Shown: positions 14,485-23,090 of the stretch, in pieces | Numbering within the stretch: the stretch's first letter is position 1 | Layout: each line of letters starts with the position of its first letter | Assembly (NCBI GenBank): GCA_013289585.1 | Contig: JABCZR010000025.1 | Span: 1-64,000, forward strand | DNA: 64,000 bases | From: Acidobacteriota bacterium | GTDB lineage: Bacteria > Acidobacteriota > Terriglobia > Acidiferrales > UBA7541 | Direction of reading: 5' to 3' | Program-made: the position numbers and the translations under genes | The notes under the pieces: generated by a model | Seen by the model: the letters and a program-made list of their open reading frames with translations, nothing else | What the model was told of the DNA's origin: nothing | Database searches by the model: none

Positions 14485-16530
14485 ATGTCCGCAAGAGCTA
14501 CATCGACGTTGAAATTGAGAAAAATGCCAGGCTCGCCGTTGGTTTGGATAACTCTGATCACACTTTTTTTTCTGATAGCCAGCAAGGCCAGCGCCCAAAA
14601 TGCTCCGCATTCGCCTGGCTGGGTCGTCTTGCCGGTTGAAGAGTACCGGACGCTGCACGCCCGTGCGTATCCCACTGCGGGCGATCCAGAGCCGCCGCCT
14701 GTGGAAGCGACGCTAACCCGCGTGGACTATGAACTGCGCATCAATGGTGATCTCGCTTCCGGCCGCGCCACCCTCACGGTCGATGTCCTCAAGGACGGAT
14801 GGGTGCGCGTTCCTATTCCTTCGGGTCTACTCGTTCGCGAAGCGCGGCTGGACGGTAGGCTCGTTTCTCTTGTGCCAAGCACCGCTGGAAAATCCGGCGG
14901 CCAACCCTCCGCGCTGCTCTCACATCCCGGCCGGGCCATCTTGCTGCTGGATATTGCGCTTCCCGTTGTCCTATCGGCCGGCGAGGAAAGCATTTCGCTT
15001 CCCTCGACCACATCGGGAGTATGTCGAGCTGCTGTCCAGCTACCGCGCCAGGGCGTGGATCTCAAACTCAGCGGTGGGCTGGTCTCTGAAAAGTCTGAAT
15101 CTGCGACGGAGAGCAAGTGGATAGCCTACGGCCGGGGGAACGAACCGCTTACGTTCACGTGGCGCAGAAAGACGGAAGATCACCGCACGACGCAACCATT
15201 GCGCTTGCGCGGCTCTCTGACGCAACTCCTGGGCCTCGGCGAGGACGCCACTTCCATCAACGCTGAAGTTAATCTGGAGGTCACTCAAGGAGCAGCCCAT
15301 GAAGTAAGAATCGAAATCCCGGAGAAAGTCACCATCAATCAGGTTCTCGGCGCAGTGGTAGCCGATTGGGAAGTAAAATCCGGCCAGCTCTCCGTCACCT
15401 TTCTTGAGCCGGTAGAACAAAGAGCACGATTCGTGATCACGGGCGAAACTCGCAGTCCCCGCGAGGGACAGATCGAGGTTCCGATTCTCCGGCTGGTAGA
15501 CACCGAGCGCGAAACCGGCGGCGTCGCCGTGGAGGTGCTCGGCGCTGGCGAGATCAAGGATGTTAAATCGGAAGGCCTGGAAAGCGCTGATGCCACCGAC
15601 CTCGGCGAAATGGTAGCCAGCCGTCAATCGCAGTCACTCACGGCCTTTCGCTTCCGCTCAAGCGCTGCGAAGTTAGCACGGTCTCTGACGGTGGAAGTGG
15701 CGCGCTACACGCCGCAGGCTGTCTTGCTCGCCAATGTTGAAGAAGCCCGTTATCAGGTGCTGATCAGCTCTGAGGGCAAGATCCTGGTTCAAGCGCGCTA
15801 TGCCATTCGCAATAACCAGCGCAACTTCCTGAAGATCAGCTTACCCCCTGGCGCTACGCTGTGGAGCGCGTCGTTAGCCGGCAAGGCTGTTCGCCCCGGG
15901 CAGTCGCCTGACGGTAGCCTCCTGCTCCCCTTGGACAAAGCACGCTCGGGCGAGGAAGCTCCGGAGTTTGCCGTCGAAGTTGTATATCTGGCGCGCGGGA
16001 ACGCCTGGAATGACAAAGGGCAATTTAGACTGGTGATGCCCGCTCTCGACTTGCCCGTCTCCAGGACCGGACTCCTCGTCTACCATCCTCCCATGTTCAA
16101 GGTGATTCCCGAACAGGGAGCATTTCGTATGGAGACGTATGCGAATCCAAGTTCCGCTGCTTTGAATCCACCTGCAGCTTTCGGCTCAGGTGCAGGCGGG
16201 GTTTCTGCGGGGATAAGCGGCGGCGCGTCAGCAATTGCAAGCTCTGGTCCCGCCGCCATGCGGGAGATGGCCGCCGCACCACTCTCGCCATTTGATGTGG
16301 ATGGTAAGGACGAGGTCAAAGCAAAGCAAGCGCAAGCAGCGACGCAGTCTCTACTCGACAAGTTCAGGGCCGATGCTCTGGCAGGGAAGCGCGCGGGGAT
16401 TCTTCCCATTCGTGTTTCTTTCCCTGTTTTCGGGCCGTCCCTCTATTTGGTCTCCGAACTGACCGGCGAGAATCAAGCTCCGATTGCAAACTTGACGTAT
16501 CAGCACGACAAAAAGGCAGGTGGCAAATGA
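14485..16530 (+). CDS. Large exported protein of unknown function, first of a paralogous pair
   Basis: ATG 14485 is chosen because GAGGAGG lies 8 bases upstream. 681 residues with a signal peptide (hydrophobic LVWITLITLFFLIASKASAQ). Mature part is beta-rich, starting WVVLPVEEYRTLHARAYP. The segment AIRNNQRNFLKISLPPGATL is mirrored in the next gene (VIRNQAQSFLKVALPGGASI), as is the leading LP-x-EEY motif. A Gly/Ser/Ala-rich linker lies around 565-605. No enzyme motif recognised. It overlaps the next gene by ATGA (16527-16530), so the two are translationally coupled and probably act together at the cell surface. Confidence 0.85.
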   Translation: MSARATSTLKLRKMPGSPLVWITLITLFFLIASKASAQNAPHSPGWVVLPVEEYRTLHARAYPTAGDPEPPPVEATLTRVDYELRINGDLASGRATLTVDVLKDGWVRVPIPSGLLVREARLDGRLVSLVPSTAGKSGGQPSALLSHPGRAILLLDIALPVVLSAGEESISLPSTTSGVCRAAVQLPRQGVDLKLSGGLVSEKSESATESKWIAYGRGNEPLTFTWRRKTEDHRTTQPLRLRGSLTQLLGLGEDATSINAEVNLEVTQGAAHEVRIEIPEKVTINQVLGAVVADWEVKSGQLSVTFLEPVEQRARFVITGETRSPREGQIEVPILRLVDTERETGGVAVEVLGAGEIKDVKSEGLESADATDLGEMVASRQSQSLTAFRFRSSAAKLARSLTVEVARYTPQAVLLANVEEARYQVLISSEGKILVQARYAIRNNQRNFLKISLPPGATLWSASLAGKAVRPGQSPDGSLLLPLDKARSGEEAPEFAVEVVYLARGNAWNDKGQFRLVMPALDLPVSRTGLLVYHPPMFKVIPEQGAFRMETYANPSSAALNPPAAFGSGAGGVSAGISGGASAIASSGPAAMREMAAAPLSPFDVDGKDEVKAKQAQAATQSLLDKFRADALAGKRAGILPIRVSFPVFGPSLYLVSELTGENQAPIANLTYQHDKKAGGK

Positions 16531-18740
16531 AAAAGCTCATAGCAACTCTCTTGACGTTGATGATGCTTCTTCCGGAGTACGCTTTGGCGGAGGAAAAGGC
16601 TCTTCCGCCTGTGCCCGGCTCGGGCAACGTTACCCTTCCGCTCGACGAATACAATCGTCTCCTTGACCTGGCCAGCAAGCCGGTCCACAAGGCGGACACG
16701 CCGCCCGTGCCGTACACGATGAAGCGCGCGGATCTAAAATTTCATGTCAGGGATGAATCTGTTCAGGGGACCGTTCAATTGCAGGGTGAAATTCTTCGCA
16801 GAGGCGCCACAAAAGTGCCGCTCACAACCGGCATGGCTATCCTCGACGCTCGGCAAGAAGGAAAGAGCCTGCCACTTGAATTGGAAAACGGAACGCACAC
16901 CGCTGTCCTCGCAGGTCCATCCGACTTCGCCGTCACGCTGGATGCGGGTCTGCCACTAAGTATCGAAGCCGGCAAAGCCTCCTTCAGCCTGCCCGTGCCC
17001 GCGGCCGGAAGCGCTCGCCTAACCTTTATCGTTCCGGGCGATCGCACCAACGTTCGAATCAATCCCGGGATAATCACATCGAGGTCCTCGGAAAAAGGTC
17101 AGACGGTCATCGAAGCCACACTCATCCCAGGTCAGCCCGCGAACATCTGGTGGACCACTCGTGAAGTTGCCGTGCCTGTTGTTCCGAAAGAAGTGCGTTT
17201 CCTCTCTGACGTAAAGACGCTCGTCTCCGTCAGCGAATCCGACATTCGAATCGCTGCTCTCGCCGATATCTCGGTAGTACAGGGCGAACCCACGCAATTC
17301 GAAATCGAAATTCCCGCCGGCTACGAAGTGACAGGGACGACGGGAGCTTCCGTCGAATCCACTGAAATCGAATCCGGCATCTTGCTCCTCAAAGTCACCG
17401 GACCGGCGCAGCGCGCACACCAATTCCTTATCTCCATGGAGAAATCCATCGCCGCCACGAAGACCGATGCGCCTTTCCTTAGTTTCAAGAGCGCCCAGCG
17501 CGAAACCGGCGAAATCCTGATCGAAGGCGCGGGAACCATCGAACTCACTGCGAAGGAAGCCGGCGGACTCAAGCGCATCGATACCAAGGAGACCAATCCG
17601 TATCTGCGTTCGCTTGCACGATTTCCGATGCAGGCTGCTTTTCGTTACCACAAACAGCCCAATGAAACGCCCAGCCTCGCGCTCGAATGGATGCGCTTCC
17701 CGGACAGCAGCGTGCTCTCCGCGGTTGCCGAACGCGCTGTAGTCACAACGCTGGTAACCACGGAAGGTCGCTCTCTGACCGAAGTAAAACTCGTGATCAG
17801 AAATCAGGCGCAATCCTTTCTGAAAGTGGCATTGCCTGGAGGCGCGAGCATCCTCACCGCCGAAATTGAAGGAGTAAAAGTGAAGCCGGTCGAAGGTCCG
17901 GACGGCAACCGCATTCCACTCGTGCGGCCCGGTTTGCGCACCAGCGATTCCTACACTGTCTCCTTCGTCTTCATGCATTCGGGCGCACCCTTTGCAAAAA
18001 GGGGCGGCTCCGATCTCGCGCTTCCGAAAATGGACATTCCCATTAATCTCCTGCAGTGGGAAGTGTTCCTGCCCGAGCGATACAAAGTGAAGGACTTCGG
18101 CGGCGACGCCATCGCCGCAAACCTCCTGCCGCCCGTCTCCCAAGACGTCTCCGGCGCGGAGTCGGACGGGGACATCACGGGAATCCCCGTCGCAGCTTCA
18201 ATGACCAACTACGAATCTGTCTCGCTGCTTCCGGGACAATTGGGCGGGCTCATCGTCGACTCCAGCGGAACGGTTGTTCCTGGCACGCGAATCACCGTCA
18301 CGCAAGTTGACACCGGAGCTTCGCGAAACGTGGTCACCGATTCTTCAGGGCGCTGGGTCGTTTCGAACTTGCCTTCCGGGCGAATCAAGATTGTGGCAAA
18401 CCATCCCGGTTTCAACCAATTGGTCAGTCAGATCAATTACGACGGGAGCAGGCCCATGCCGACGGTCTATGCACTGAATGCCGGCGCTCTGGCGGAATCG
18501 GTCGAAGTTTCCGCCAACAACGGCAACGTGGATTTGCAGAGTCTGCAGCGCGACGCCAAGAAGAAGGCGGAGAAGCAGCAGTACGCCGCCTCCGTCAACG
18601 TAGCAAATCTCCAGCAGCGCGTTTCCGGCGTGTACCCTGTTCGAATCGACGTGCCAAGGGCAGGGAGCTCTTACCATTTCGTCCGGCCGCTGGTGATCGA
18701 CGAAGAAACCAAGGTGAGCTTTACATACAAATCCAAATAA
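16527..18740 (+). CDS. Large exported protein with carboxypeptidase-regulatory-like domain
   Basis: 737 residues with a signal peptide (MKKLIATLLTLMMLLPEYALA). The first 540 or so residues parallel the upstream protein (LPLDEYNRLLDLASKP near the start, VIRNQAQSFLKVALPGGASI, then MDIPINLLQWEVFLPERYKV). Near residue 570-655 a carboxypeptidase regulatory-like Ig fold is inserted (GGLIVDSSGTVVPGTRITVT, SSGRWVVSNLPSGRIKIVA). The end returns to a beta-sandwich (YPVRIDVPRAGSSYHFVRPL). Role unknown; surface or periplasmic structural function is inferred. Converges on the pseudouridine synthase gene with a 3-base gap. Confidence 0.85.
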   Translation: MKKLIATLLTLMMLLPEYALAEEKALPPVPGSGNVTLPLDEYNRLLDLASKPVHKADTPPVPYTMKRADLKFHVRDESVQGTVQLQGEILRRGATKVPLTTGMAILDARQEGKSLPLELENGTHTAVLAGPSDFAVTLDAGLPLSIEAGKASFSLPVPAAGSARLTFIVPGDRTNVRINPGIITSRSSEKGQTVIEATLIPGQPANIWWTTREVAVPVVPKEVRFLSDVKTLVSVSESDIRIAALADISVVQGEPTQFEIEIPAGYEVTGTTGASVESTEIESGILLLKVTGPAQRAHQFLISMEKSIAATKTDAPFLSFKSAQRETGEILIEGAGTIELTAKEAGGLKRIDTKETNPYLRSLARFPMQAAFRYHKQPNETPSLALEWMRFPDSSVLSAVAERAVVTTLVTTEGRSLTEVKLVIRNQAQSFLKVALPGGASILTAEIEGVKVKPVEGPDGNRIPLVRPGLRTSDSYTVSFVFMHSGAPFAKRGGSDLALPKMDIPINLLQWEVFLPERYKVKDFGGDAIAANLLPPVSQDVSGAESDGDITGIPVAASMTNYESVSLLPGQLGGLIVDSSGTVVPGTRITVTQVDTGASRNVVTDSSGRWVVSNLPSGRIKIVANHPGFNQLVSQINYDGSRPMPTVYALNAGALAESVEVSANNGNVDLQSLQRDAKKKAEKQQYAASVNVANLQQRVSGVYPVRIDVPRAGSSYHFVRPLVIDEETKVSFTYKSK

Positions 18741-18743
18741 CGT

Positions 18744-19547
18744 TCACGTTCGAATGGAAGAGGCAGGCTCATGCATCTGTACACGCATCGCGCGATCCAG
18801 AGCCTGCTTTTCTTCCAGCTTCAGCGTTCGAGTTGCACCCTTGGCCAAATCACCTAACTTCAGCGGTCCGATGGCCACACGCACAAGCCGCAACACTTCG
18901 ATCCCCAGATGCTTCAGGATTCGTCGAATCTGCCGATTCTTGCCTTCGTCCAGCACGATCTCGATCCACGAATTGCGCTCTCCTTGCCGAAGAATGTTCA
19001 CGCTCTTCAAGCGAAGCCATTCACCATCCTCCGCACCGCGGACGCCATTCCGCAAAGCTTCCAGCAACCTTTCATCCGCGATCACCCCAACTTGTACATG
19101 ATAAACCTTATCGAGATGAGTCTCCGGCGCGGCAATCGGCGCCGCCCATTCCGAGTCATTTGTGAACAGCAGCAAGCCTTCGCTCGCTTTGTCGAGCCGC
19201 CCCACCGGCGCGACCCACGGCAGACCTTTCGGCAAACAATCGTATACGGTCTCGCGCCCTTTTTCGTCCGAAGCCGTAGTCACCAACCCGCGAGGTTTGT
19301 GCATCACCAAATAGATTTTGGCGTTTCGAATCACCAGCTTCCCATCCATCTCGATGCGGTCCTTGCCGAGATGCACCGGCGTTTCCGGATCACGCCTCAT
19401 CGCTCCGTTCAGCTTCACGCGTCCGGCAACAATCCACTCCGTTGCTTGTGATCGCGAACAAAATCCAAGCTTCGACATCGCTCGCGCGAGCCCGGTACTT
19501 TTCAAATTGGACTTTTGCGGAGTTCGCTGCTCGGTAGGCCGGCGCAC
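18744..19547 (-). CDS. 23S rRNA pseudouridine synthase, RluB/RsuA family
   Basis: 267 residues. S4 RNA-binding domain at 20-70 (ARAMSKLGFCSRSQATEWIV, GRVKLNG) followed by the pseudouridine synthase catalytic domain. The catalytic loop is GRLDKASEGLLLFTND, in which the Asp attacks uridine, and the RNA-contact end is EGKNRQIRRILKHLG. Start assumed at GTG 19547. A TATAAT lies only 6 bases upstream of it, so either the mRNA is nearly leaderless or transcription comes from the upstream deiodinase-like gene (44-base gap). Which of RluB, RluE, RluF or RsuA it equals cannot be told here. Confidence 0.92.
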   Translation of the reverse strand: MRRPTEQRTPQKSNLKSTGLARAMSKLGFCSRSQATEWIVAGRVKLNGAMRRDPETPVHLGKDRIEMDGKLVIRNAKIYLVMHKPRGLVTTASDEKGRETVYDCLPKGLPWVAPVGRLDKASEGLLLFTNDSEWAAPIAAPETHLDKVYHVQVGVIADERLLEALRNGVRGAEDGEWLRLKSVNILRQGERNSWIEIVLDEGKNRQIRRILKHLGIEVLRLVRVAIGPLKLGDLAKGATRTLKLEEKQALDRAMRVQMHEPASSIRT

Positions 19548-19591
19548 CCCGGCATTATAGGCAAGCCCGGGCGCAACACACCGTTCGAATT

Positions 19592-20368
19592 TTACTTCCT
19601 CGACTCAGCAGCTGCGGCCGGTGCTACCGCAGCCTGCTGACCTCCAGCCTGGTTCGCTGAACTCGCTGTTGTCGCTGGAGCCGGATCATGCTTCACAGCC
19701 CCGTAACGCGCAGCCAGCCAGTCCCTCGCCTCCACCGGCCTGTAGTTAAACGGCCCCATCCCGCCGCGATACGCGATGTGTCCGCTCTCATCAATAATGT
19801 AAATGCGCTCCGGCCAGGCGGAATACGCCAGATCCGCCGCATTGCTCATATCATCCACGCCGAAGGGCAACGGATACTTGAAGCGCTTCGTAAAATCGTT
19901 GGCAATGGCCATGCGCTGCTCCAACGTCTTAGGCTGCGCGTAACAAACATCTTCCTTCACGTTGGATTTCATCTGCCATTCGTCGGTGGGATGCGCTTCC
20001 CGCACATACACAGTGAGGAAATCAGCGTGATCCTTATAGTCGTTGTAAATCTGGACAACGTCGCCAACCTGGCGACGGAAGGGCGGTCAGGTAAAGCTCC
20101 CAAAAAAAACAACCAGCGGCCGCGCACCCGTCCGCTCGCGAAGATGAAACCGCGTCTCCCCATCGAGCGCCAAAAGCCGCGCATCCGGCGCTTCGTCACC
20201 CACCTTCAAGTTGCCTCGATGCATATGCGGCAGCGCGTACCGCACCATGTAGAGCGCATCCTTGGGGCCTCCGGCCATCAGCGAGAGCCCCGCGAACGCG
20301 GCCACCAGGAGGCCAATCACAACGCCCAGAGTCCATTTCCAGAATAACGGCATGCTCACCAGCTCCAT
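19592..20368 (-). CDS. Deiodinase-like selenoprotein with in-frame UGA (Sec94)
   Basis: One reading frame of 258 residues is interrupted only by TGA at 20089-20087. Upstream: an N-terminal membrane anchor (about 10-32, WKWTLGVVIGLLVAAFAGL) and the start of a thioredoxin fold (KVGDEAPDARLLALDGE, ARPLVVFFGSFT). After the TGA the same frame continues PPFRRQVGDVVQIYNDYK, VYVREAHPTDEWQ and, near the end, AWPERIYIIDESGHIAYRGG and MGPFNYRPVEARDWL. These match the iodothyronine deiodinase family (PF00837): the catalytic GSxTU(C)PPF, the EAHxxDxW block, and the LPERLYII...GPWNY block. The TGA falls on the catalytic Sec/Cys. A SECIS-like hairpin follows. Start may be 20368 or the inner ATG at 20353. 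Lies after kdsC and before the pseudouridine synthase, same strand. Substrate unknown; not necessarily an iodinated compound. Confidence 0.85.
20059..20077 (-). promoter_or_regulatory. Bacterial SECIS-like hairpin downstream of the UGA
   Basis: On the minus strand CGTCGCCA (20077-20070) and TGGCGACG (20066-20059) form a perfect 8-bp stem closed by the three-base loop GGU. The stem begins 10 bases after the UGA and the loop 18 bases after it. Bacterial SECIS elements sit directly after the UGA, with the loop roughly 16-37 bases away and a G among the first loop bases; all three conditions hold. Confidence 0.7.
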
Positions 20369-20529
20369 CTCTCGCTGTATTTTCGGCGCGCTTCTATTTC
20401 TACCCCTGCGTATCGACGCAACTTAGTACGACGCTTTTGCCCCGTACATAGTACAAATCTATTATCGTCGCGAACTGCAGCTCGCGCCTTGGGAAGACGT
20501 TCTCGCCGCGGTCCGCCACTCAGAAAGCT

Positions 20530-21090
20530 TCAAGCGCGCGCCTTTTCGATCATTTTCTCCCAGATGCCCTTCGACTTCAGAATCAGCTCCACCACCTCGC
20601 GCGCCGCGCCTTTGCCGCCGTTCGCTTTCGTGATGTAGTGCGCCGCGCGCAACACCTCCGGTGTGGCATTGCCAACCGCCACGGCCAACCCCACCCGCCG
20701 CATCACCAACAGGTCGGGAAGGTCATCCCCCAGGAATGCCACTTCAGACTCTCTCACGCCTGCTTTTTGCAGTACATCCTCGTAAGCCGCGATCTTGTGA
20801 CCCTGCTTCTCATAAACGTAGGTGATGTCCAATTCCTTGCACCGCCGCCGCAGTGCCGCGCTCCCGCGCCCGGTAATCACACCCGTGTGCAGGCCCGCCG
20901 TAACCGCCAGCGTCAACCCCTGCCCGTCGTGGGCATCAAAATTCTTGATCTCCAGCGCCGACCCGTCCGTCTGCGAGAGCAGCGTCACGCTGCCGTCCGT
21001 CAGTGTTCCGTCCACGTCCATCAATAGGACCTTGATCCTGCTCGCTCGTTTCTTCACCGCCGGTGAAGCACTGCCCGCTGTGCGTGCCAA
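20530..21090 (-). CDS. kdsC: 3-deoxy-D-manno-octulosonate 8-phosphate phosphatase
   Basis: 186 residues of the HAD superfamily, class C0 (no large cap). Motif I LLMDVDGTLTDG (nucleophile and acid Asp), motif II TGRGS, motif IV GDDLPDLLVM. The typical KdsC segment DAHDGQGLTLA is present. It hydrolyses KDO-8-phosphate to KDO for lipopolysaccharide. Start taken as TTG 21090, giving a short basic extension before RIKVLLMDVDG. Follows kdsA and kdsD on the same strand, so the three form the KDO operon. Confidence 0.93.
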   Translation of the reverse strand: MARTAGSASPAVKKRASRIKVLLMDVDGTLTDGSVTLLSQTDGSALEIKNFDAHDGQGLTLAVTAGLHTGVITGRGSAALRRRCKELDITYVYEKQGHKIAAYEDVLQKAGVRESEVAFLGDDLPDLLVMRRVGLAVAVGNATPEVLRAAHYITKANGGKGAAREVVELILKSKGIWEKMIEKARA

Positions 21091-21149
21091 AGTCTCTCCT
21101 CAACAAGAAAGTTCCAGCTTCGTCCGTTCGAACGAGTCGCTCGCCAAAA

Positions 21150-22109
21150 CTAAATCAATTCCAGCGTCCACAAATCGTGCAGGTGTACCACCCCCAGCAC
21201 GCCCTTCGCCTCATCCACCACCACCACCGAAGTAATCTTTCGCTTTTCCATCAAGTTCAATGCCTCGCTGGCCAGTACGTGCGGCCCGATCGTCTGCGGA
21301 TTTTTCGTCATCCCGTCACCGGCGCGCATTTCCAGCACCGCGCCGCGATGCTTTTCCATCAATCGCCGCAAATCGCCATCCGTCAAAATCCCCGCCAGCC
21401 GCCCGTCCGCTTCCGTGACCGTTGTCATCCCCAGTTTTTTGGCGGACATCTCGTGGAACACATCCGTCATCGGCGCAGTCGTCGAAACCCGAGGCAGCGC
21501 CGCGCCCGCGTGCATCAGGTGTTCCACGCGCAGCAATTTTTTCCCCAGTCGTCCCCCGGGATGGAGCGCCGCAAAATCATCCGGCCGAAAATCTCGCCGC
21601 TCCAGCAACGAAATCGCCACCGCATCGCCCACCGCCATCGCCACCGTCGTGCTCGCTGTCGGCGCCAGGTTCATCGAACATGCCTCCTCGCGCACACTCA
21701 CGTCCAGCACCACGTCGCTCGCCTCCGCCAGCGTGGATTTCGTATTTCCTGTCAGCGTCACCAGGGGCATCTCCAGCCGCTTCAGCGCTTCCAGCAGCCG
21801 CACGATCTCTTCCGTTTCGCCGCCATACGACACCGCCAGCATCGCGTCGCCCCGCGCCAGCATCCCCAGGTCGCCGTGCAGCGCCTCCGCGGCATGCAAA
21901 AAGAAAGACGGCGTTCCCGTACTGGATAGGGTCGCCGAAATCTTCCGCCCAATCAGCCCGGATTTTCCCATCCCGGTAACCACGACACGTCCCTTGCACG
22001 CAAAAAGCAGCTCCACCGCTTTCTCATAGCTCGCGTCCAGCCGCGCCAGCACGTCCTCAATCGCTTGTGCCTCAATCTTCAGCACCCGCCGCGCCGTCTC
22101 CAGGCTCAT
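21150..22109 (-). CDS. kdsD: D-arabinose-5-phosphate isomerase
   Basis: ATG 22109 is preferred because it overlaps the kdsA stop as ATGA; a GTG four codons upstream is possible. 319 residues. SIS sugar-isomerase domain (about 35-175: [61 protein letters not shown]) followed by two CBS domains ([18 protein letters not shown] ... [34 protein letters not shown]). Makes arabinose-5-phosphate, the substrate of KdsA. KpsF/GutQ paralogues look alike, but the KDO operon context favours KdsD. Confidence 0.93.
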   Translation of the reverse strand: MSLETARRVLKIEAQAIEDVLARLDASYEKAVELLFACKGRVVVTGMGKSGLIGRKISATLSSTGTPSFFLHAAEALHGDLGMLARGDAMLAVSYGGETEEIVRLLEALKRLEMPLVTLTGNTKSTLAEASDVVLDVSVREEACSMNLAPTASTTVAMAVGDAVAISLLERRDFRPDDFAALHPGGRLGKKLLRVEHLMHAGAALPRVSTTAPMTDVFHEMSAKKLGMTTVTEADGRLAGILTDGDLRRLMEKHRGAVLEMRAGDGMTKNPQTIGPHVLASEALNLMEKRKITSVVVVDEAKGVLGVVHLHDLWTLELI

Positions 22110-22945
22110 TGCGCGCCCCACCGTCGCACCATCGCGCCCATCTCCTTCAATTTCGCAAGCAGGGCAGGGAGCTGCGCCAGCGGCAGCGCATTCGCTCCGT
22201 CCGACAAAGCCGCCGCCGGATTGTCATGCGTCTCCAGAAAAATTCCATCCACACCCGCCGCCACTCCCGCGCGCGCCAGCGGTTCGATAAATTCGGGCTG
22301 CCCACCGCTCGCATGTCCTTGCCCGCCCGGAAGCTGCACAGAATGCGTCACGTCATAAACCACCGGATATCCGAACTTCCGCATCACCGGGAACGACCGC
22401 ATGTCCACCACCAGATTCTGGTAGCCGAATGACGCGCCGCGCTCCGTCAAAATAATCTTTGTGTTCCCCGTGCTCGCCACTTTTTCCGCCACGTTGCCCA
22501 TGTCCCACGGCGACAAAAACTGCGCCTTTTTCACGTTGATGATTCGCCCGGTCTTGCCCGCGGCCATCAGTAAATCCGTCTGCCGCGCCAGAAACGCCGG
22601 GATCTGCAGAATGTCGCATACTTCCGCCGCCGCCGCGGCCTGCGACGCATCATGAATGTCCGTCAGCACCGGCAGCTTCATTTCTGATTTGATCTTGCCC
22701 AGAATCCGCAAACCTTCCGCGGGCCCCGGCCCGCGAAACGCCTTCACCGAGGATCGGTTGGCCTTGTCATACGAAGCCTTGAAAATGTAAGGCACGCTCA
22801 CATCCGCCGCAATTTTCGCAATCTTCTCCGCCATCATGAGCGCATGCGCTTCGCTCTCGATCACGCACGGTCCCGCAATCAGAAATAGGGGATTCCCACC
22901 GCCGAGGCGCAGCGATCCAAGCGCGATTTCACGTGTCTGAGTCAT
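22106..22945 (-). CDS. kdsA: 3-deoxy-8-phosphooctulonate synthase
   Basis: 279 residues, the normal length. DAHP synthase I/KdsA TIM barrel. Hallmarks: [11 protein letters not shown] near the start, [72 protein letters not shown], and [11 protein letters not shown]. Condenses phosphoenolpyruvate with arabinose-5-phosphate. First gene of kdsA-kdsD-kdsC. The divergent membrane-protein gene begins about 145 bases away. Confidence 0.96.
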   Translation of the reverse strand: MTQTREIALGSLRLGGGNPLFLIAGPCVIESEAHALMMAEKIAKIAADVSVPYIFKASYDKANRSSVKAFRGPGPAEGLRILGKIKSEMKLPVLTDIHDASQAAAAAEVCDILQIPAFLARQTDLLMAAGKTGRIINVKKAQFLSPWDMGNVAEKVASTGNTKIILTERGASFGYQNLVVDMRSFPVMRKFGYPVVYDVTHSVQLPGGQGHASGGQPEFIEPLARAGVAAGVDGIFLETHDNPAAALSDGANALPLAQLPALLAKLKEMGAMVRRWGAQ

Positions 22946-23090
22946 CTTGAGATGTCAAATATACAGCAAGCTTCTAAGGCTACGCAGGCTGAGCTGGGTT
23001 TGCAACGTCGGAAGAATACACGTTGGGGCCAGGTTTCCGATTAGGGACTTACTAGGACTTAGAGGCGGCATCAGTGTAAACTCCTCTGCA

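Noticed and set aside
20087-20368. Treating the 93-codon frame as a separate small membrane protein
   Set aside because: The frame continues in phase after TGA with family-specific motifs, so a selenoprotein is the better model.
19592-20368. Simple nonsense-mutated pseudogene
   Set aside because: No other damage is visible, the stop is exactly at the catalytic position, and the right hairpin follows. It remains the main alternative.
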